Assembly: GCA_930367215.1 (NCBI GenBank)
Contig: OV884059.1
Coordinates: 15,214,945-15,278,944 of the forward strand
DNA from: Pollenia angustigena
Lineage: Eukaryota > Arthropoda > Insecta > Diptera > Polleniidae
Length of the DNA stretch: 64,000 bases
Reading direction: 5' to 3'
Shown here: positions 11,366 through 23,295 of the stretch, in pieces
Layout of the letters: every line of letters begins with the position of its first letter
Numbering within the stretch: the stretch's first letter is position 1
Position numbers and translations under genes: made by a program
The notes under the pieces: generated by a model
Told to the model about the DNA's origin: nothing
The model's database searches: none
The model's input: the letters and a program-made list of their open reading frames with translations, nothing else

Positions 11366-11575
11366 GTAATCTAATCACCGCACTATCGATTTTTTTTTTG
11401 CATACGATAGACACTGACGCATCGAATGAAAACTCGATAAATGTAATGTCGAGTTTCTCGATATCGAATGCCATTATTTCAAATTCAATACATTTCATTC
11501 GATATCGATTTTCATGATACCAAAATAAATAATTTCGATCAATTTTGCTTGATATCGTATGCGGTGGTTAGACCC
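11366..11575. mobile_element. MITE family GGGTCTAATCACC, copy A
   Basis: The right end reverse complements to GGGTCTAACCACCGCATACG and the left end is a degraded TCTAATCACCGCAC. The interior is full of TCGAT/ATCGA-type inverted motifs. It matches the better preserved copy at 14,068-14,297 in inverted orientation. Immediately to the right (11,576 on) is TATTCGGATGTGCCAAATCT, a decayed DINE-1-type 5' end, so this MITE also sits beside or in such an element. Confidence 0.65.
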
Positions 11576-11774
11576 CTGTATTCGGATGTGCCAAATCTTC
11601 AATACCCTTTACCTAATTAATGCAGAGCCTTCAACCACGCAAACAGATTTAACAACATTATGGACTGATCTGGCTGAATTTAATTATAAAAAAATATTGA
11701 AATTTGGTTTTAAATATTATTTAAACGAGTCACTTTTGTGCTCGCGTTCTAAAAACAGGCAGAACGATTTAAAC

Positions 11775-11978
11775 CAGTGATAACCAAGCCCTGAACTAGC
11801 CAAGCCCCGAACGCACGCACACAAAGATATTATGTACTTGTGTGCGGTCGCAGAGACTGATGATAGTCTGATGTTTTGAAACGAACAAAGTTGTTGTATA
11901 CATGTGAATTGCCGACCGTGTCTGTGTAAAAAATACGATTATTGACTTACTCGCGAGCCTATGGAGTGGCTATCACTG
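11775..11978. mobile_element. hAT-like MITE with 8-bp duplication
   Basis: The left terminus CAGTGATAACCA pairs with a right terminus that reverse complements to CAGTGATAGCCA. A perfect 8-bp duplication ATTTAAAC lies at 11,767-11,774 and 11,979-11,986. The CAGNG terminus and 8-bp duplication are textbook hAT features. At 204 bp it is non-coding and has a noticeably higher GC content than its surroundings. Confidence 0.8.
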
Positions 11979-11986
11979 ATTTAAAC

Positions 11987-12326
11987 GTTAAAATAATGCC
12001 CTGACCTGTTGTATTAGGCGTGACAGAAAGTCTTTCAACATCAAATTTTTTTAAACTTGTAAACATTTCTGCTTCTTAAACAACAATTGTAACCAGTCTT
12101 TAAAAATGTTTGTAGTTACACACTTTTGGAGCGTGTTATATAAAATTCGCTTAAAAAAACTCTGAATTAAACAAAATTGTTTTTATTATAGGTGCGGTGA
12201 TATATCGAAATCGCGTAAATAAAGTACCGCGTTAATCGAGGCTTACGTGTATTTTCTTTTGGTGTCCCTTTGCAAACTCGGTAACGTTCAGATGTTACGT
12301 TCCATGTTCAAATTCAAATAAAACTA
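11987..12326. other. intervening DNA, no gene seen
   Basis: Mixed AT-rich sequence with no supported frame, RNA or repeat boundary. Confidence 0.4.
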
Positions 12327-12832
12327 CAGTAGAATCCCGATAATTCGTAATCGCAAGGGACCGACCATTTCTTACGAATTATAGGGGTTTTCGATTTAGC
12401 GTTGTTTCGATTTAACGGGGTTAAAATAAAATAAATATGAATTAACGGGGTTTTTCAATTTATTAACTAAAACATAAAAATCAATTGTTAAAAATGAAAT
12501 ATATAATAAAAATAATTAATTCATGTAACAAACTGATCTTAAGAAAATAAACACAAAAAGCAAAAACCCACGCAAAAAAATGGTAAAAAAAGTCATTCTC
12601 ACCATATTTCTGTTGTTTTTATTACGAATTATAAGTGGTAGTTAGCAAACAATTACGATTAATAAGAGGCAAAGAAGACTTTATTTGAAAAAAAAAAAAT
12701 TACGAATTAGCGAGGCGACCAAAATGTATGGAAATTTTACGAATTAACGAGATTTTTTCAAGGGACCGACAGTTTATTACGAATTATCGGGAATTAGGAT
12801 TTATCGGGGTACGAATAATCGGGATTTGACTG
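12327..12832. mobile_element. pogo/Tigger-like MITE
   Basis: Flanked by TA at 12,325-12,326 and 12,833-12,834. The termini are CAGTAGAATCCCGATAATTC and, reverse complemented, CAGTCAAATCCCGATTATTC. Subterminal repeats of TTACGAATTA and GGGACCGAC recur on both sides. The CAGT terminus and TA target fit the pogo branch of Tc1/mariner. No transposase frame remains. Confidence 0.75.
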
Positions 12833-12834
12833 TA

Positions 12835-13872
12835 TTTAATTTAAAAAATATTTACAATAATTTGTTGCTTAATTTCACATAATTTTTCTTTGCGACATGT
12901 CGCATAGTCTAAGTTTTTTATATTTAATTTCCTATTTTTTTTAAACCTATTTTCATTGTTACTTATTTTACTTCAATTTTCCATTTTATTTAAGTTTTAA
13001 TGCCACCTTTTGCAACCCTGCTTGTAAGAGCGAAGTTCTCTACGTGAAGTTAACAGTTCAATTCGTTCCTGCATAAAGAGTAAATAAACTTTTATGGCAA
13101 CGAGGGAACGCACTAAAATGTAATTTATTTTAAAGTCTGTCGCTTGTGAGTCATTTGATTAATAAATTATGGGGTCAGACACACAAAGATGACCAAAGAA
13201 TTTAAAAGAAATAACAAAATAATAAAAAACAACAAGAAGGAAAAAATGTAAATGTAAAAAATGTAAATTAATAGTAATTGAGGAAGGGAGACAAGTTTTC
13301 AATCAATTTAAAACATTTTAAGACAAGTTCCTTTTGTTTTAAAATGTGTATTTCTTTTATTTAAAAAAGAAATAAATTTTCTGTGGGAAAATTTTTATGT
13401 TACGCTTAATTGTGTAAGATAATTTAAAAGAAAAAAAGCGTTACAATTTTTACCCTTAAACAGGTACATACTTCTTTTTGCTATAAAAAGTTTCGGTTTC
13501 TAGAACTAGTTTTAAAAGCAAGTTTTTTATTAGTTCAAACACCCTCTATAAAGTTAATGAACTAGTGAATTAGTTTAAAGTAAGTTTTTTTTGCTCATAA
13601 ATTTATAATTCTGTTTTATAGTTTTTAATTTAAAGTTCCGCTTTGATGAATAACTTCCTTTACAACTGAACAATTGAGTTGAAAAAAACACGCACAAAAT
13701 TATTTAAAAAAAAAACCAAAAATGACACAAAAACAACCCCTGCTATTAAATACTTCCGTTATAAAAAAAGCTTCAAAATTTGTTTCTTTAAAAAAAATTT
13801 CAATTATTAAAATAGAAATATTATGTGCTTATAAAATGTATTTTTGCTTTAATATTTGTTAAAAATCTTTTT
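12835..13872. other. AT-rich DNA, no gene seen
   Basis: No supported gene or repeat boundary. Long A/T runs throughout, apart from a less skewed patch at 13,010-13,120. Confidence 0.45.
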
Positions 13873-15153
13873 TAAACCGACACCGCAATAGAAAAAAGGG
13901 TTTAAAATGCGTTTGTGATGATGTTTGCAACACCTTAAAATATTGATTCTAGACCTTTTGGTATACCTATCGACTTGGAATCTCTTTTTTAATCGATTAA
14001 ACGATGTTCGACCGCACGTCCGTCCGTCCTGCTGGCTTTCCATCAAAACCTTGTGCGCAAAGTACAGGGGTCTAATCACCGCATACGATATCGAACAAAA
14101 TTGATCGAAATTATTTATTTTGGTATCATGAAACTCGATATCAATTGAAATGTATTGAATTTGAAATAAAAGCATTCGATATCGAGTAACTCGACGTTAC
14201 CTTTATCGAGTTTTATTCGATACCTCAGTGTCTATCGTATGCAAAACAATTCGATAGTTTATTCGATACGATAGTATCGAATGCGGTGATTAGACCCCAG
14301 GTTGTAATTTTAGTGATAATTTGAAGAAATTTGTGTCATGGGTTCTCGTTAAAAATGATACGAATCGGTCCATAATTTCACACAGTCCCCTTATAAGCTT
14401 CTTTCCAGAATAGAGATCTTGTAACCATATACCATCTAATTATGTTTCTATTTAGGTTAAATTTGAGCCAAATTTTTTTTATTGCAATTTATATCATCTT
14501 AATAAATTTTATTGGAATCGGTCCATATTAGAACCTTAAAATACTTCTTCCGAAAATTGTTTTTAATTATATAACTGCTTTATAAATGTTGGTATTGACG
14601 TAAATACCAACAGCCGTATTAGGGTTTCTAATTTCCCGGACTTTTTCTATTCCAGGGAAATGAAACAAAAAAAACTTATTCCCGGGAATCCCGGGATTCT
14701 TCGAATAAAACAATGATTTCATTAAATGAGTTCAAACAAAAAGTTTTAACTTTTTTAAAAGAATATAAAAATATACACCAGTCCAAAAAGTAAAATTAAT
14801 TTTCTTTTAAGCAAAAAATTTTAAGAATTATTAAAGCTTTTAAAACCTTATCAGATATTTTATTTCTAATCCTTGTTGAAATGTATATTGCCTGCTACCG
14901 AAAACGTGCTCTTACTTTCTTAAGACGTTAGTTTTATAGTAAGAAGCAAAGATTATAAATTTGTTGGCCTGTTACCCGTGACGTCTCAATAATCTAAATC
15001 TCATATCCAAATAATATTCAACACAAAGAACTTTAACATGAATCTTCACCTTACATTATTTTGTACTGGCGGGTCGGGTCCATGATTTCAAAATTTGTCT
15101 CTTATCATTTGGTCGGGCTTTAACGACTATACTTTCATACTTGCGATTTCTTA
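13873..15153 (-). mobile_element. DINE-1/Helentron-type element (minus)
   Basis: Read on the minus strand it starts near 15,153 with AAGTATGAAAGTATAGTC and CCCGACCA, the usual DINE start. It ends near 13,873 with a decayed stem-loop. Towards the end are GTCC/GTCY-rich sequence (14,018-14,030 on the plus strand) and the conserved string TTGTGCGCAAAGTACAG. The body is degraded and carries the MITE at 14,068-14,297. A cleaner relative is at 57,936-58,527. No Rep/helicase is encoded, so it would be a non-autonomous rolling-circle element. Confidence 0.6.
14068..14297. mobile_element. MITE family GGGTCTAATCACC, copy B
   Basis: Perfect inverted termini GGGTCTAATCACCGCAT. A 3-bp duplication CAG at 14,065-14,067 and 14,298-14,300 is defined by comparison with the uninterrupted relative near 58,119-58,140 (AAAGTACAGGTCGCAATTTT). 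A 3-bp duplication and GG terminus suggest PIF/Harbinger, though its usual TWA target is not met. The 230-bp interior is dominated by ATCGA/TCGAT motifs. Confidence 0.78.
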
Positions 15154-16392
15154 TGTTTCTTTTTTAATTTCTAGTAAAAAAAATCGAATTTGGTAAACAA
15201 ATTAATTTAAAACCTGTTAATTTTTTTTATAGTTTCAAATTCTTAAGTTAATGAGAAATCCATTATTTTTTGGTATTTTTTTTAGTGTTTTAACTCATGA
15301 CTCATATTTAACATTTTATGGTTTCGTTTCAATACATTTTCAAAATTTCTGTCTTTATTGACTTTTAACAGAATTAAAAAAAAACTGGTTCAGATTAAAA
15401 TCTAAAAGAAAAAATATTAGAAATAGATTTTTTTTATATTTTTGCTGTTTCAAACTCCCATAAAATCTTGAGATATTTATAGCTGGTGTTTTGCTTGTGA
15501 ATCGTTTTCTTCATTAATTATTTGTGTGTGTTTTTTTTAAATTTATGCTCTTGAACTATAATTGATTTTTTTAAAGTGATTTATTAAAGTTTTTTTTAGA
15601 TATTTTAAAAATTTCGTTGGATTTTTTTAAACGAAATTAATAAGCCACTGTTTGGTTTTAATTAGAAAAATGAGCAGGTGAAATTTGCAACGAAAAAAAA
15701 AGTAAAATTTAAATATCAAATCATATTAGTTAAATTTAAAAACTGTTTTTATTTGCTTTGAATTTTTAAAATCGACTATATTCATAATCCATTTTTAAAC
15801 ATCATTTATACACAGCACGTTTTCTTTATGTGCCAAAAAAAGAAAGACATCCCCTTTCCTTCTCTATCTTTCTTTTTGAGTGGAAACCATTTTTTGTCTC
15901 TTCTTTCAACAAACTTTTTTGATATCTTGTTTTTTTTTAATACAAAGATTATTAAACAAGATTTGATAGCTTTCTTTAGAAATTAAACAAAGAGATTTGT
16001 AATCATTTACCAAACAAATTTATGAATCATTTTCAAAGAAAAAAGCGAATCTTTTTTACAACTGAAAAAAAAAAAAATAAACTTAAACAAAAATTAAGCG
16101 TAAAATCCGCCCCATCTAGCATATATATTCCTTATTAAGTGTATGTGCTTTTTACATATTTCTTGTTATTACAATCTGGCACCATCGACCGATCTGCTTA
16201 TGTTAACCCTGTGAGGCATTGCTTAGTAGTCATCGTTGCTGCAAATTTTTTAAAATTCGAATTTGAAATTGCATTATAGTGTCCAGTACCCATGTTCTGT
16301 AACTTAAGTGAGAACCTCTTACATCGCAAAGATGTGAAACAAAATATTCCATCGTTTCTCGAATAGTGATAAAAATGTGTGTCTGCAACATG
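15154..16392. other. AT-rich DNA, no gene seen
   Basis: No supported gene. Extended A/T homopolymers. From about 16,080 composition becomes more balanced, leading into the next MITE. Confidence 0.45.
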
Positions 16393-16917
16393 GGGTCTTC
16401 ACCTAAGATAATATCTGATATAATATGTGAGAGAACGTCGGCAGAATGAGAGAACAAATTTCTTCATGTTAATCTTAATCTTAAACAAGGGGAACACGTA
16501 TCTTATAAGATTTCATTATCGAATGATTCTCGTGCAGTAAACTTGTGTCGTTTTTACTCTTTTTTACTCTTTTTTACTCTTTTTTACTCTTTTTTTACGT
16601 TTTTTCTTGTTTTTTAGTTAAAAATATTGTTTTTTTTAAACACTCATTACAAGATTTTCACTATTTGCACAAAAAAAATAAACATTTAAATGAATGCGTC
16701 CTATTATTGTTTTATATATGTGTATGTTAGTGTATTTTTGACAGCTCATCTTATAAGATTGTTGTTATAAGATTTCTTATAACAACTGTCTCATAACATT
16801 TTTTATAATATTAATACTAACACTATTTGAGAGTCCACACGTAAGATAATACTCTCTGCGATTGAATTTGACGTTTGCTGATATAAAAATCTTATATCTT
16901 ATCTCAGGTGGAGACCC
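16393..16917. mobile_element. MITE with GGGTCTTCACCT termini
   Basis: The left end GGGTCTTCACCTAAGATAA pairs with the right end, reverse complement GGGTCTCCACCTGAGATAAG. The interior holds several ATCTTATAAGAT-like palindromes and an 11-bp tandem repeat (CTTTTTTACT type, about four copies, 16,550-16,597). Non-coding. Confidence 0.6.
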
Positions 16918-17389
16918 TGTGTAACTCATGTCGAAAACTATCAAAAGAGATAACGTCGTTACGTTATAAATGTCATAATATTGCACTCGAAGCCGATGTG
17001 ACATTGCAGACGTTCAGAATGCCAGTTGACGGCGACCAAAATTTGCTAAAATTGAAAATTTTTCAACGACGGCGGCGAAAATACAACCGTCGGCTATACC
17101 AAATTGTGTAAAGAGCCACTTTCATGTTTGTTGTTTGCAAACGAGCTTTAAAGACATTTGTATATTTTATAAAAATTTTAAAAGCAAAATAATAAAACAA
17201 TGAAAAATGTGCCAAGAACAAAATATTATCATTATTATTCTTTGCATTTTTAATTGATATTTAGTGTTGAAATTTTTTCTCGCCCCATTTTTATTCGTGA
17301 GTTTATTTGACAGTTCAAAGCGGGAACTTTTCTCACCAAAATATTACAGACACACTTTTTATGTAAATTGGCGAGTAATTTCCTTACTT

Positions 17390-17702
17390 GGTGGCCACAC
17401 GATCAAGTTTTGCCTTTCAATTCCTTTCAATTTGCAATACCTAACACTCTTAGTTTTTTACTAACACACTCACACTTTTTAAATTGACCACGAGATGGCT
17501 TTCAATTTCACCTTTCCATTTGTTTGGCAATTTACTTTCAATTTAACAGCTGAGTACAAGTTTGTCTCTGTTGTTGTTGACATCTTGGAAGTAAATTGCT
17601 TACAAATTGAGTGCAGCCTACGTCACAGCTTTCAATTTATGTAAACTTTGACAAGCAGTATATGTAAAAGACTATCAAGAACAACTTGAACGTGTGGCCG
17701 CA
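17390..17702. mobile_element. MITE with GGCCACACG termini, copy 1
   Basis: Inverted ends GGCCACACGATCAAGTTTT and GGCCACACGTTCAAGTTGT (reverse complement). The similarity, with GGCGAGT and GTGAGAAA boxes, may extend to about 17,330-17,760. It is the uninterrupted version of the repeat at 36,369-38,912, in opposite orientation. The segment TTGGCAATTTACTTTCAATT (17,524-17,543) is the empty site corresponding to the insertion at 36,549-38,761. Confidence 0.65.
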
Positions 17703-17760
17703 GTGTTACGTGACAGCTTGTACTCGCCAAAAAAAGTTACAGACACAGTTAAGTGAGAAA

Positions 17761-18082
17761 AACAGCTGTTTGTTTCAATATATGGCATTTTTGTTTCATT
17801 TCACACATTTCAATCGAAAACTTACTCAACGCGAGAGTTACAGAACATGGGCACAGATTATGAAATTATAGATTTGCATTTTTTGTATTTTTATATTATC
17901 TTTCCTCTACTATTTTGTAAATATGTAAATACAAACACACACTCAAAATATAATGTAGGTAAAATCAACGGAAAATGAAATATAAAACAAACGAAAATTC
18001 ATTAAAAACTCGGTCAACTCATTTTTCCTTTAAATCAAACTAAAAATCAGTTTATTTTTAAATGTTAAAAAATAACTCACTA
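17761..18082. other. intervening AT-rich DNA
   Basis: No gene or clear repeat seen between the two elements. Confidence 0.4.
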
Positions 18083-18334
18083 CAGTATTTCACGGATAAT
18101 TACCTCGACAAAAATGCCAATATTTTTGGGTAATTATGCGGGGTAAGCATTTAAACGAATACGCTTAACTACCTCGTTGAGGTAATAATAAGAATACGTT
18201 TAACTACCTCATTGAGGTAATTAAGCGAATTCGTTTAAATACCTCAGTGAGGTAATTAGACGTATTTATTTACAAGATAACTTAACTTTGATGTATGAAA
18301 AAATTTAAGAAAGGAATTTTTACATGTACCAGCT

Positions 18335-18910
18335 GGGCGATTCCATTCTAGACAACTTTTAACATCAATATTCAAATCACACTATTTGACATTTTTCGAT
18401 GCCAATTTAAAGTAAAATATCTATATTTTATAACAATATAATTTTTTTAGACGTAAGCTTAAATATAAATTTGTTGTGCACTTCGGATCATTAAGATTCA
18501 TAGATTTGGCGCGAACAGAAAATTCATTGCATGTTGCACCCGTCATGGCTTAAAGAGCAAATTTCTTATTATTGGATTATATTTCTCTTCGATGTTTGAT
18601 TTGATAATCATTGTCTGATCTTTCACAATAAAAAAGAATAATACAATAAAAGTTTAAAAATTAACAGAGTTTTGTGTTTTTGTGGTATGATCTTATGAAA
18701 GTGGGCCGATTTGGTTGCACCCGTCATGCACTTTAAAGCTCTCTCGTGGCTATTTGATCGTTTCATATAAATTCTGGTAAATAGATAACAATAGTATATA
18801 AAAAAAATGCTACCCCTTCTAGAAATAACTTAATTGCAAATGTGTTTCTTTCTATTAGTAAAAGACGTTTAAAGCGTCTAAATTTTGCACCCGTCAGAAT
18901 AGAATCGCCG
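18335..18910. mobile_element. MITE family GGGCGATT, copy 1
   Basis: Terminal inverted repeat GGGCGATTCCATTCT / reverse-complemented right end CGGCGATTCTATTCT. A 4-bp duplication AGCT lies at 18,331-18,334 and 18,911-18,914. TTGCACCCGTCA boxes occur internally near 18,532, 18,714 and 18,885. A second copy (36,874-38,315) shares almost the whole sequence. No coding frame. I cannot place the 4-bp duplication with this terminus in a familiar superfamily. Confidence 0.8.
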
Positions 18911-19289
18911 AGCTAAATCTTAAGAGAAGCCGTAAATATGCAATTGAATGGTTTTTCTTGTGATACCAATGAATGCAGAAACAATATAGTTATGCGCTTA
19001 GAGCTTTTAATGAATTTTGGTATCGATTTGTTTGTAAATAATTTCCATATTTTAACCATTGCTGCATTTTTATTGCACACATATTTTAAGTTTTTAAAAC
19101 ATATTTTAATACATGTTAAGCAACAAAAAAAAATATTGCTTTAAATTCTGGTTAACAGATGAATTTTCTGTTGCTTTAATTTCGCCACCTACATTAAATT
19201 TTCGCTGTACAATTTTAAGCCAAAGCAAGTTTTTGTTGAAGATAAATGTTTTTCGCAACTTATAACATAGAAACCTGGACGCATCGTTT

Positions 19290-19450
19290 AGTAAACGATC
19301 GAATCAGAAACACTTGTTTAAGTAATCTTTTCGTGTCCGTCCGTCCTTCCATCTTGCTAGTTGTATGTCCATGTAAACCTTGTGCGAAAAGTAAAGGTAG
19401 CAGTTTTTAGATAATTTGATAAAATTGGGTTAATACGTTTAATTGTCATA
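19290..19450 (-). mobile_element. DINE-type fragment
   Basis: GTCCGTCCGTCC at about 19,336-19,348, followed by TTGTGCGAAAAGTAAAGGTA and GATAATTTGATAAAATT, matches the elements at 14 kb and 58 kb. It is a degraded internal piece without recognisable ends. Confidence 0.5.
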
Positions 19451-19883
19451 AGAACAAAACCTATGTAAATTGTAAGAATATAACTCTATATGAATCTTGA
19501 CCTCATAACATAACTTTTAATGCAAATATTAATTTGTTGAAAAATTTTGCTTTTAATCAAGCCATATTTTGTTTTTTAGACATATTTTTTAAAAAAAATT
19601 TTAGTGCATATTTTAAAATTATTAACATGTAAAACTTGGTTGCATTACTTGCTGTGCTTTTGTCAAATAGTACTGAGGCAATTAAACGAATGAAATTTAG
19701 GTATAATTTTGTTTTGGGAGTTAAATTTTTAAGGCAATTATCCGAATCGGGTAATTAAGCGTATGGCAATTAAACGTGGATTTTTGTTTAAAAAATGGAA
19801 GAAAAAAAACGGGGATTTAAAACTCGAGGTAAATAAGCGTGAAAGGCATTTAAGCGTGGGGTAATTAACCGGGTTATACTGTA

Positions 19884-20436
19884 ATTACAATAAAAATTAC
19901 TGATTTTAACTTTTTTTTCAAAATTTTTACTATCAAAATAAGAACATTTAAAAGAAATTTTTAAAGAAACGCTTTTCTTAAAAAAGAACATTAAAAAAAA
20001 AAATTTTGTCTCCCCCCTAGATTTTATCCTGGCTATGCCCATGTATTCGTGTATTGTCATCGGGAATATATATGCCTGCAAAGTTTCATGCATTTGCATT
20101 GAGTATAAGGCGGTTAAAATAACTTTACTAGATTTGATTTTCCGAAGTGAAGCTAAAGAAAAGGTTTTAAAAAAAAACAAACTACAAAAAATACATACAA
20201 ATTTTATTTTAAAGAAAAAAGAAAACAACTTAATATTTTAAATGAACGGAAATTCATTCTTTTTTTGTAGTTCGTTTTTTAAACAACGTGCCTAAAAAGT
20301 TAAAAAGTAATTTTTATTCTAAAATGACTATATTTTGGTTTAATTTTAACTAAACGGAAAACTTTTAAAATAAACTAGAACAGTAAATGTAAAACTTTTT
20401 TGAGTGCTCCCGAATCTTCTCAGCTAGCTCTCTTAA
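19884..20436. other. AT-rich DNA, no gene seen
   Basis: A 146-codon minus-strand frame here is Phe/Lys-rich translation of A/T runs with no recognisable motif. Not called as a gene. Confidence 0.4.
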
Positions 20437-20849
20437 CCCTTATGTGAGTGACAAAAAAAAAACACCTTTAACAGAGTGACAGGGTACCCTGGTACCACAT
20501 ACAATAAATACGAAAATTTTACATTATATTACAATATATAAGAAAATTCATTTAACAAAATGTAAAATATAGTTTTTGCAATGTCTAACATAAACACGAA
20601 TCGGGGGATTTCCCTTTGGCTTTATGATTGATCGACAAATACATCTACTTGCTACTGCTTTCATAAATTACTATGTTCATACATTAATAAGTTCGGTGAG
20701 CGCAAGAAGAAGGTAAAGTGCAATAACAACATTGTCTTCTTGTTCTAAACAAGCACGCTTAGATTCCATAGATACAAATGATATATAAAACGAATGTGAA
20801 CATATTCTGAAAATGTGCGATATAATATCAGAAGCATCCGATGCAAAGC

Positions 20850-21200
20850 ATATGGGATAAATAGAGGACAACGAGGATTCATATGATTCTGACGGGAGTG
20901 AAGAAACAACTGAAGTCCATGGAAAGGATGGTTCTCATTGGTCATTGATCGCTATCCGGAATACCAATACATCAACAGAAATTACGGCAACGCAGAGGTC
21001 CTGATCCTGGCTTAAATTTAGGAGCACCTAAGGACGTATTTAAAACTTAATTATCCAGTGAGATGTGCGATATAATTTTGCGTGAAAGAAATAGTAATTT
21101 TAGAGTTGTCGGAAGTTGCTCTATGTGCCAAAAAAAAGGAGGGCGTGCGCAAGTTGTATCGAACATTCAATTCACCGTCCTCTGTGTGAATCCTTCTTCC
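20850..21200 (+). pseudogene. piggyBac-like transposase remnant
   Basis: Plus-strand fragments in shifting frames resemble the transposase N-terminal half. An acidic stretch DNEDSYDSDGSEETTE (about 20,869-20,915) is followed, in a shifted frame, by GPDPGLNLGAPKDVF (21,000-21,044), a stop codon, then SSEMCDIILRERN. This matches the usual acidic leader, the segment around GP....P.D.F and the start of the core domain. The frame then runs straight into GSCSMCQKKGGR (about 21,110-21,150), which looks like the first CxxC of the C-terminal cysteine-rich domain. The DDD catalytic core between these parts is missing, so the element is an internal-deletion derivative and cannot encode transposase. The motif reading is by eye and moderate in strength. 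Confidence 0.55.
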
Positions 21201-21336
21201 AAGGATCTCAGTTCACAATTTTTTTTGTTTTTTTCTGATTTGTTCTATAGTGAAGTGTATATAATTTCTATTTTTTTTTGTGCTTTCTTCAAGCCTTTTG
21301 TTTGAATAAACAATATAAACGAAATAACTAACACTA

Positions 21337-21844
21337 AAGGTCTTCATGATGTTGCTTAAAATTACCATTTGTGCAAATGGGTAAACTTGCGAGACTCGTT
21401 TCATGAAGATCCGTTTTAAGTTTTGTGTAATTTTAAACAATTAATGTCATTTCAAACAGAAACGTCAATAAAAAATATATTAAAAAAAAATAATCAAAAA
21501 TATAATAAAAAACTTGGAATTTGTAAATTATAAATGAAATTTGTTTTTAAACATGCATAAAGAAAGCCAAAAGACTAATATGCTTATATTTTTACAAGAA
21601 TTTATTGTTTGTGATTTATTTACACTTGAAGTTTTCATTGAAAACGGCGGTAAGCATTAAACACATTTGTCTGTATAAATGCACAATTGAACTGCGTAAG
21701 TTTACGAGTCAAAATTGTTGGGCAAATTTAAGCAGTTTGTGTAAATGAATTCTCATACAACTTTTGACAGTTCATTTACGAGGGCGTAAGAATGCACAGT
21801 TTGCACAGTTTACGAGACTTATAAACGATATCATGAGGACCCTT
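21337..21844. mobile_element. MITE nested in piggyBac-like element
   Basis: The left end AAAGGTCTTCATGATGTTG pairs imperfectly with the right end, reverse complement AAGGGTCCTCATGATATCG. The interior has repeated TTTACGAG and TTTGCACA boxes. It is non-coding and younger than its host. Confidence 0.5.
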
Positions 21845-22173
21845 ACTGTCTTTTTATTTTTAAATTTTAAATTTTCATTCATGTGAAAAGTAAAAAAATA
21901 TTCCAGATTTTTCAATTCAACATGCTTTTGAGGTGATATTCATTACAATAAGCACAGAACCCTTTCAAATTAAGAGACTAAGCTAATGTTTATTTGAATA
22001 TATTTAAAACACAATAATAAGAGTTCTCAAGAGGTTCCACTCCCTTAAGAAACTTCAAACAAACAAAAAATGCAATTAAAGATTAAAAAGTTACCCGTGT
22101 ACCCTGTCACTCACATAAGGGTTAACAATAAACTCAGCAATTCAGCAAAAATTGCAAGTCTGAACAATGACTT

Positions 22174-22418
22174 AAGGCTCAACTATAATATGCATAGCCT
22201 TGCTTAATGTACTGTCAAAAATTACTTAAGAAAACCAAATAAAAAAACATTCGATTCCGTACGGAATGTGCGATTAGATTCGCACCTTGCTTAAGCAAAT
22301 GAGAGTATAATTAAACTTACCAAAAAGTTTTCTTAAGTTCAATATGGTTTGCCTCATATAATTTACATGTATTCGCACATTTGCTTAAGACAACTTAAGC
22401 ACATTATGGTTGGGCCTT
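22174..22418. mobile_element. MITE with AAGGCTCAAC termini
   Basis: The left end AAGGCTCAACTATAATATGC pairs with the right end, reverse complement AAGGCCCAACCATAATGTGC. CTTAAG boxes recur through the 245-bp interior. The target duplication is unclear. Confidence 0.62.
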
Positions 22419-22668
22419 TGTTTCCATTCAATTGTATCAGGACGATCTTAGCTTGCAACAACTCATAACTTACCATGTGTCTAAATCGTAACCCGTTCTG
22501 GTGGTTCTGGGGAATCTTTTATAAGTTCTATACCTTTCACTTAGAATTATGAAATTTAAAACGTTTTTAACACAATTTAAAATTAAAAACAAAATTAAAT
22601 ATTATTTTGAATTGTTTACTACAGAGTTGTATTTTTTTTTTTTACGGAACGATAAAGTATTTTATACC

Positions 22669-23144
22669 ATGTTCACACGGACAGCAATATTCGTGTTTCG
22701 CTCTCTTATTCCTGTTTCGCGCCCCAAACATGATTGAAACGACTTGTTTCCCCATACAGAATTTTAAGAGCGAAACAGGTCGTTTCATTTTGAAACAGGC
22801 TGCGAAACAGGAAAAATGTACTATCATCTCCAATTTCGATAACATTTATCGTTATTTTATCTGAACTAGCTCTCAAAAAAAAAATCAAAACAAAGAAAAA
22901 AACAATATAAAAATTGACGTTTAATAAAATAAAGTGATAAAATGAACATTATAATATTAATAAAAGTATTAAATAATATATTTTTAAGTTTTATTTACTT
23001 TTTTCTTTTTAAAAAAAAAAATCACACTAACAACACAAAAAAAAATGTCAAAATGAAACAAGAATGAATCGTATGAACAGCATGTTTGGCATCTACATAC
23101 GTTTCAGAGAGCGAAACCAGTGGTTTATATCGTCGTATGAACAT
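22669..23144. mobile_element. MITE with ATGTTCAYACG termini
   Basis: The left arm ATGTTCACACGGAC ... GTTTCGCTCTC pairs with the right arm, whose reverse complement reads ATGTTCATACGACG ... GTTTCGCTCTC. The interior contains several CGAAACAGG/GAAACGACTTG boxes in both orientations. The reading frames here are chance frames. At about 23,193-23,206 lies an end of a different (CAAGGCGAATT) family. Confidence 0.55.
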
Positions 23145-23295
23145 AGCATTACAGTGTTGTACATATCCGTTTTCAAAAAAGACCTCCTTATATGAATTCG
23201 CCTTAAATTGTATCTTGCGATAATTTTAAATTTTTCACTTAAATTCACTTTATTTTTATTTGAAGAAATTAGCTTCGACATTAAATTTAATTTGG

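Larger units (their letters stand above)
18083..19881. mobile_element. pogo-like non-autonomous transposon
   Basis: Flanking TA at 18,081-18,082 and 19,882-19,883. The termini are CAGTATTTCACGGATAATTA and, reverse complemented, CAGTATAACCCGGTTAATTA. The subterminal zones repeat GGTAATTAAGCG-like boxes in both arms, as in transposase-binding arrays. Three ~36-bp tandem units (TACCTC...GAGGTAATTA) lie at about 18,160-18,262. It is invaded by a MITE (18,335-18,910) and contains a DINE-type fragment (about 19,290-19,450). Confidence 0.65.
20437..22121 (+). mobile_element. piggyBac-like element, internally deleted
   Basis: Flanked by TTAA at 20,433-20,436 and 22,122-22,125. Perfect 17-bp terminal inverted repeats CCCTTATGTGAGTGACA. 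A subterminal GAGTGACAGGGTAC box follows the left repeat and is fused to the right repeat. TTAA target and CCC terminus are diagnostic of piggyBac. It holds transposase remnants (about 20,850-21,200) and a nested MITE (21,337-21,844). Confidence 0.85.

Noticed and set aside
13849..14175. 108-codon minus-strand frame
   Set aside because: It spans the junction between a DINE-type element and the MITE at 14,068, so it is chimeric repeat sequence.
19788..20228. 146-codon minus-strand frame
   Set aside because: Phe/Lys-rich low-complexity translation of A/T runs spanning the border of the pogo-like element. No motif.
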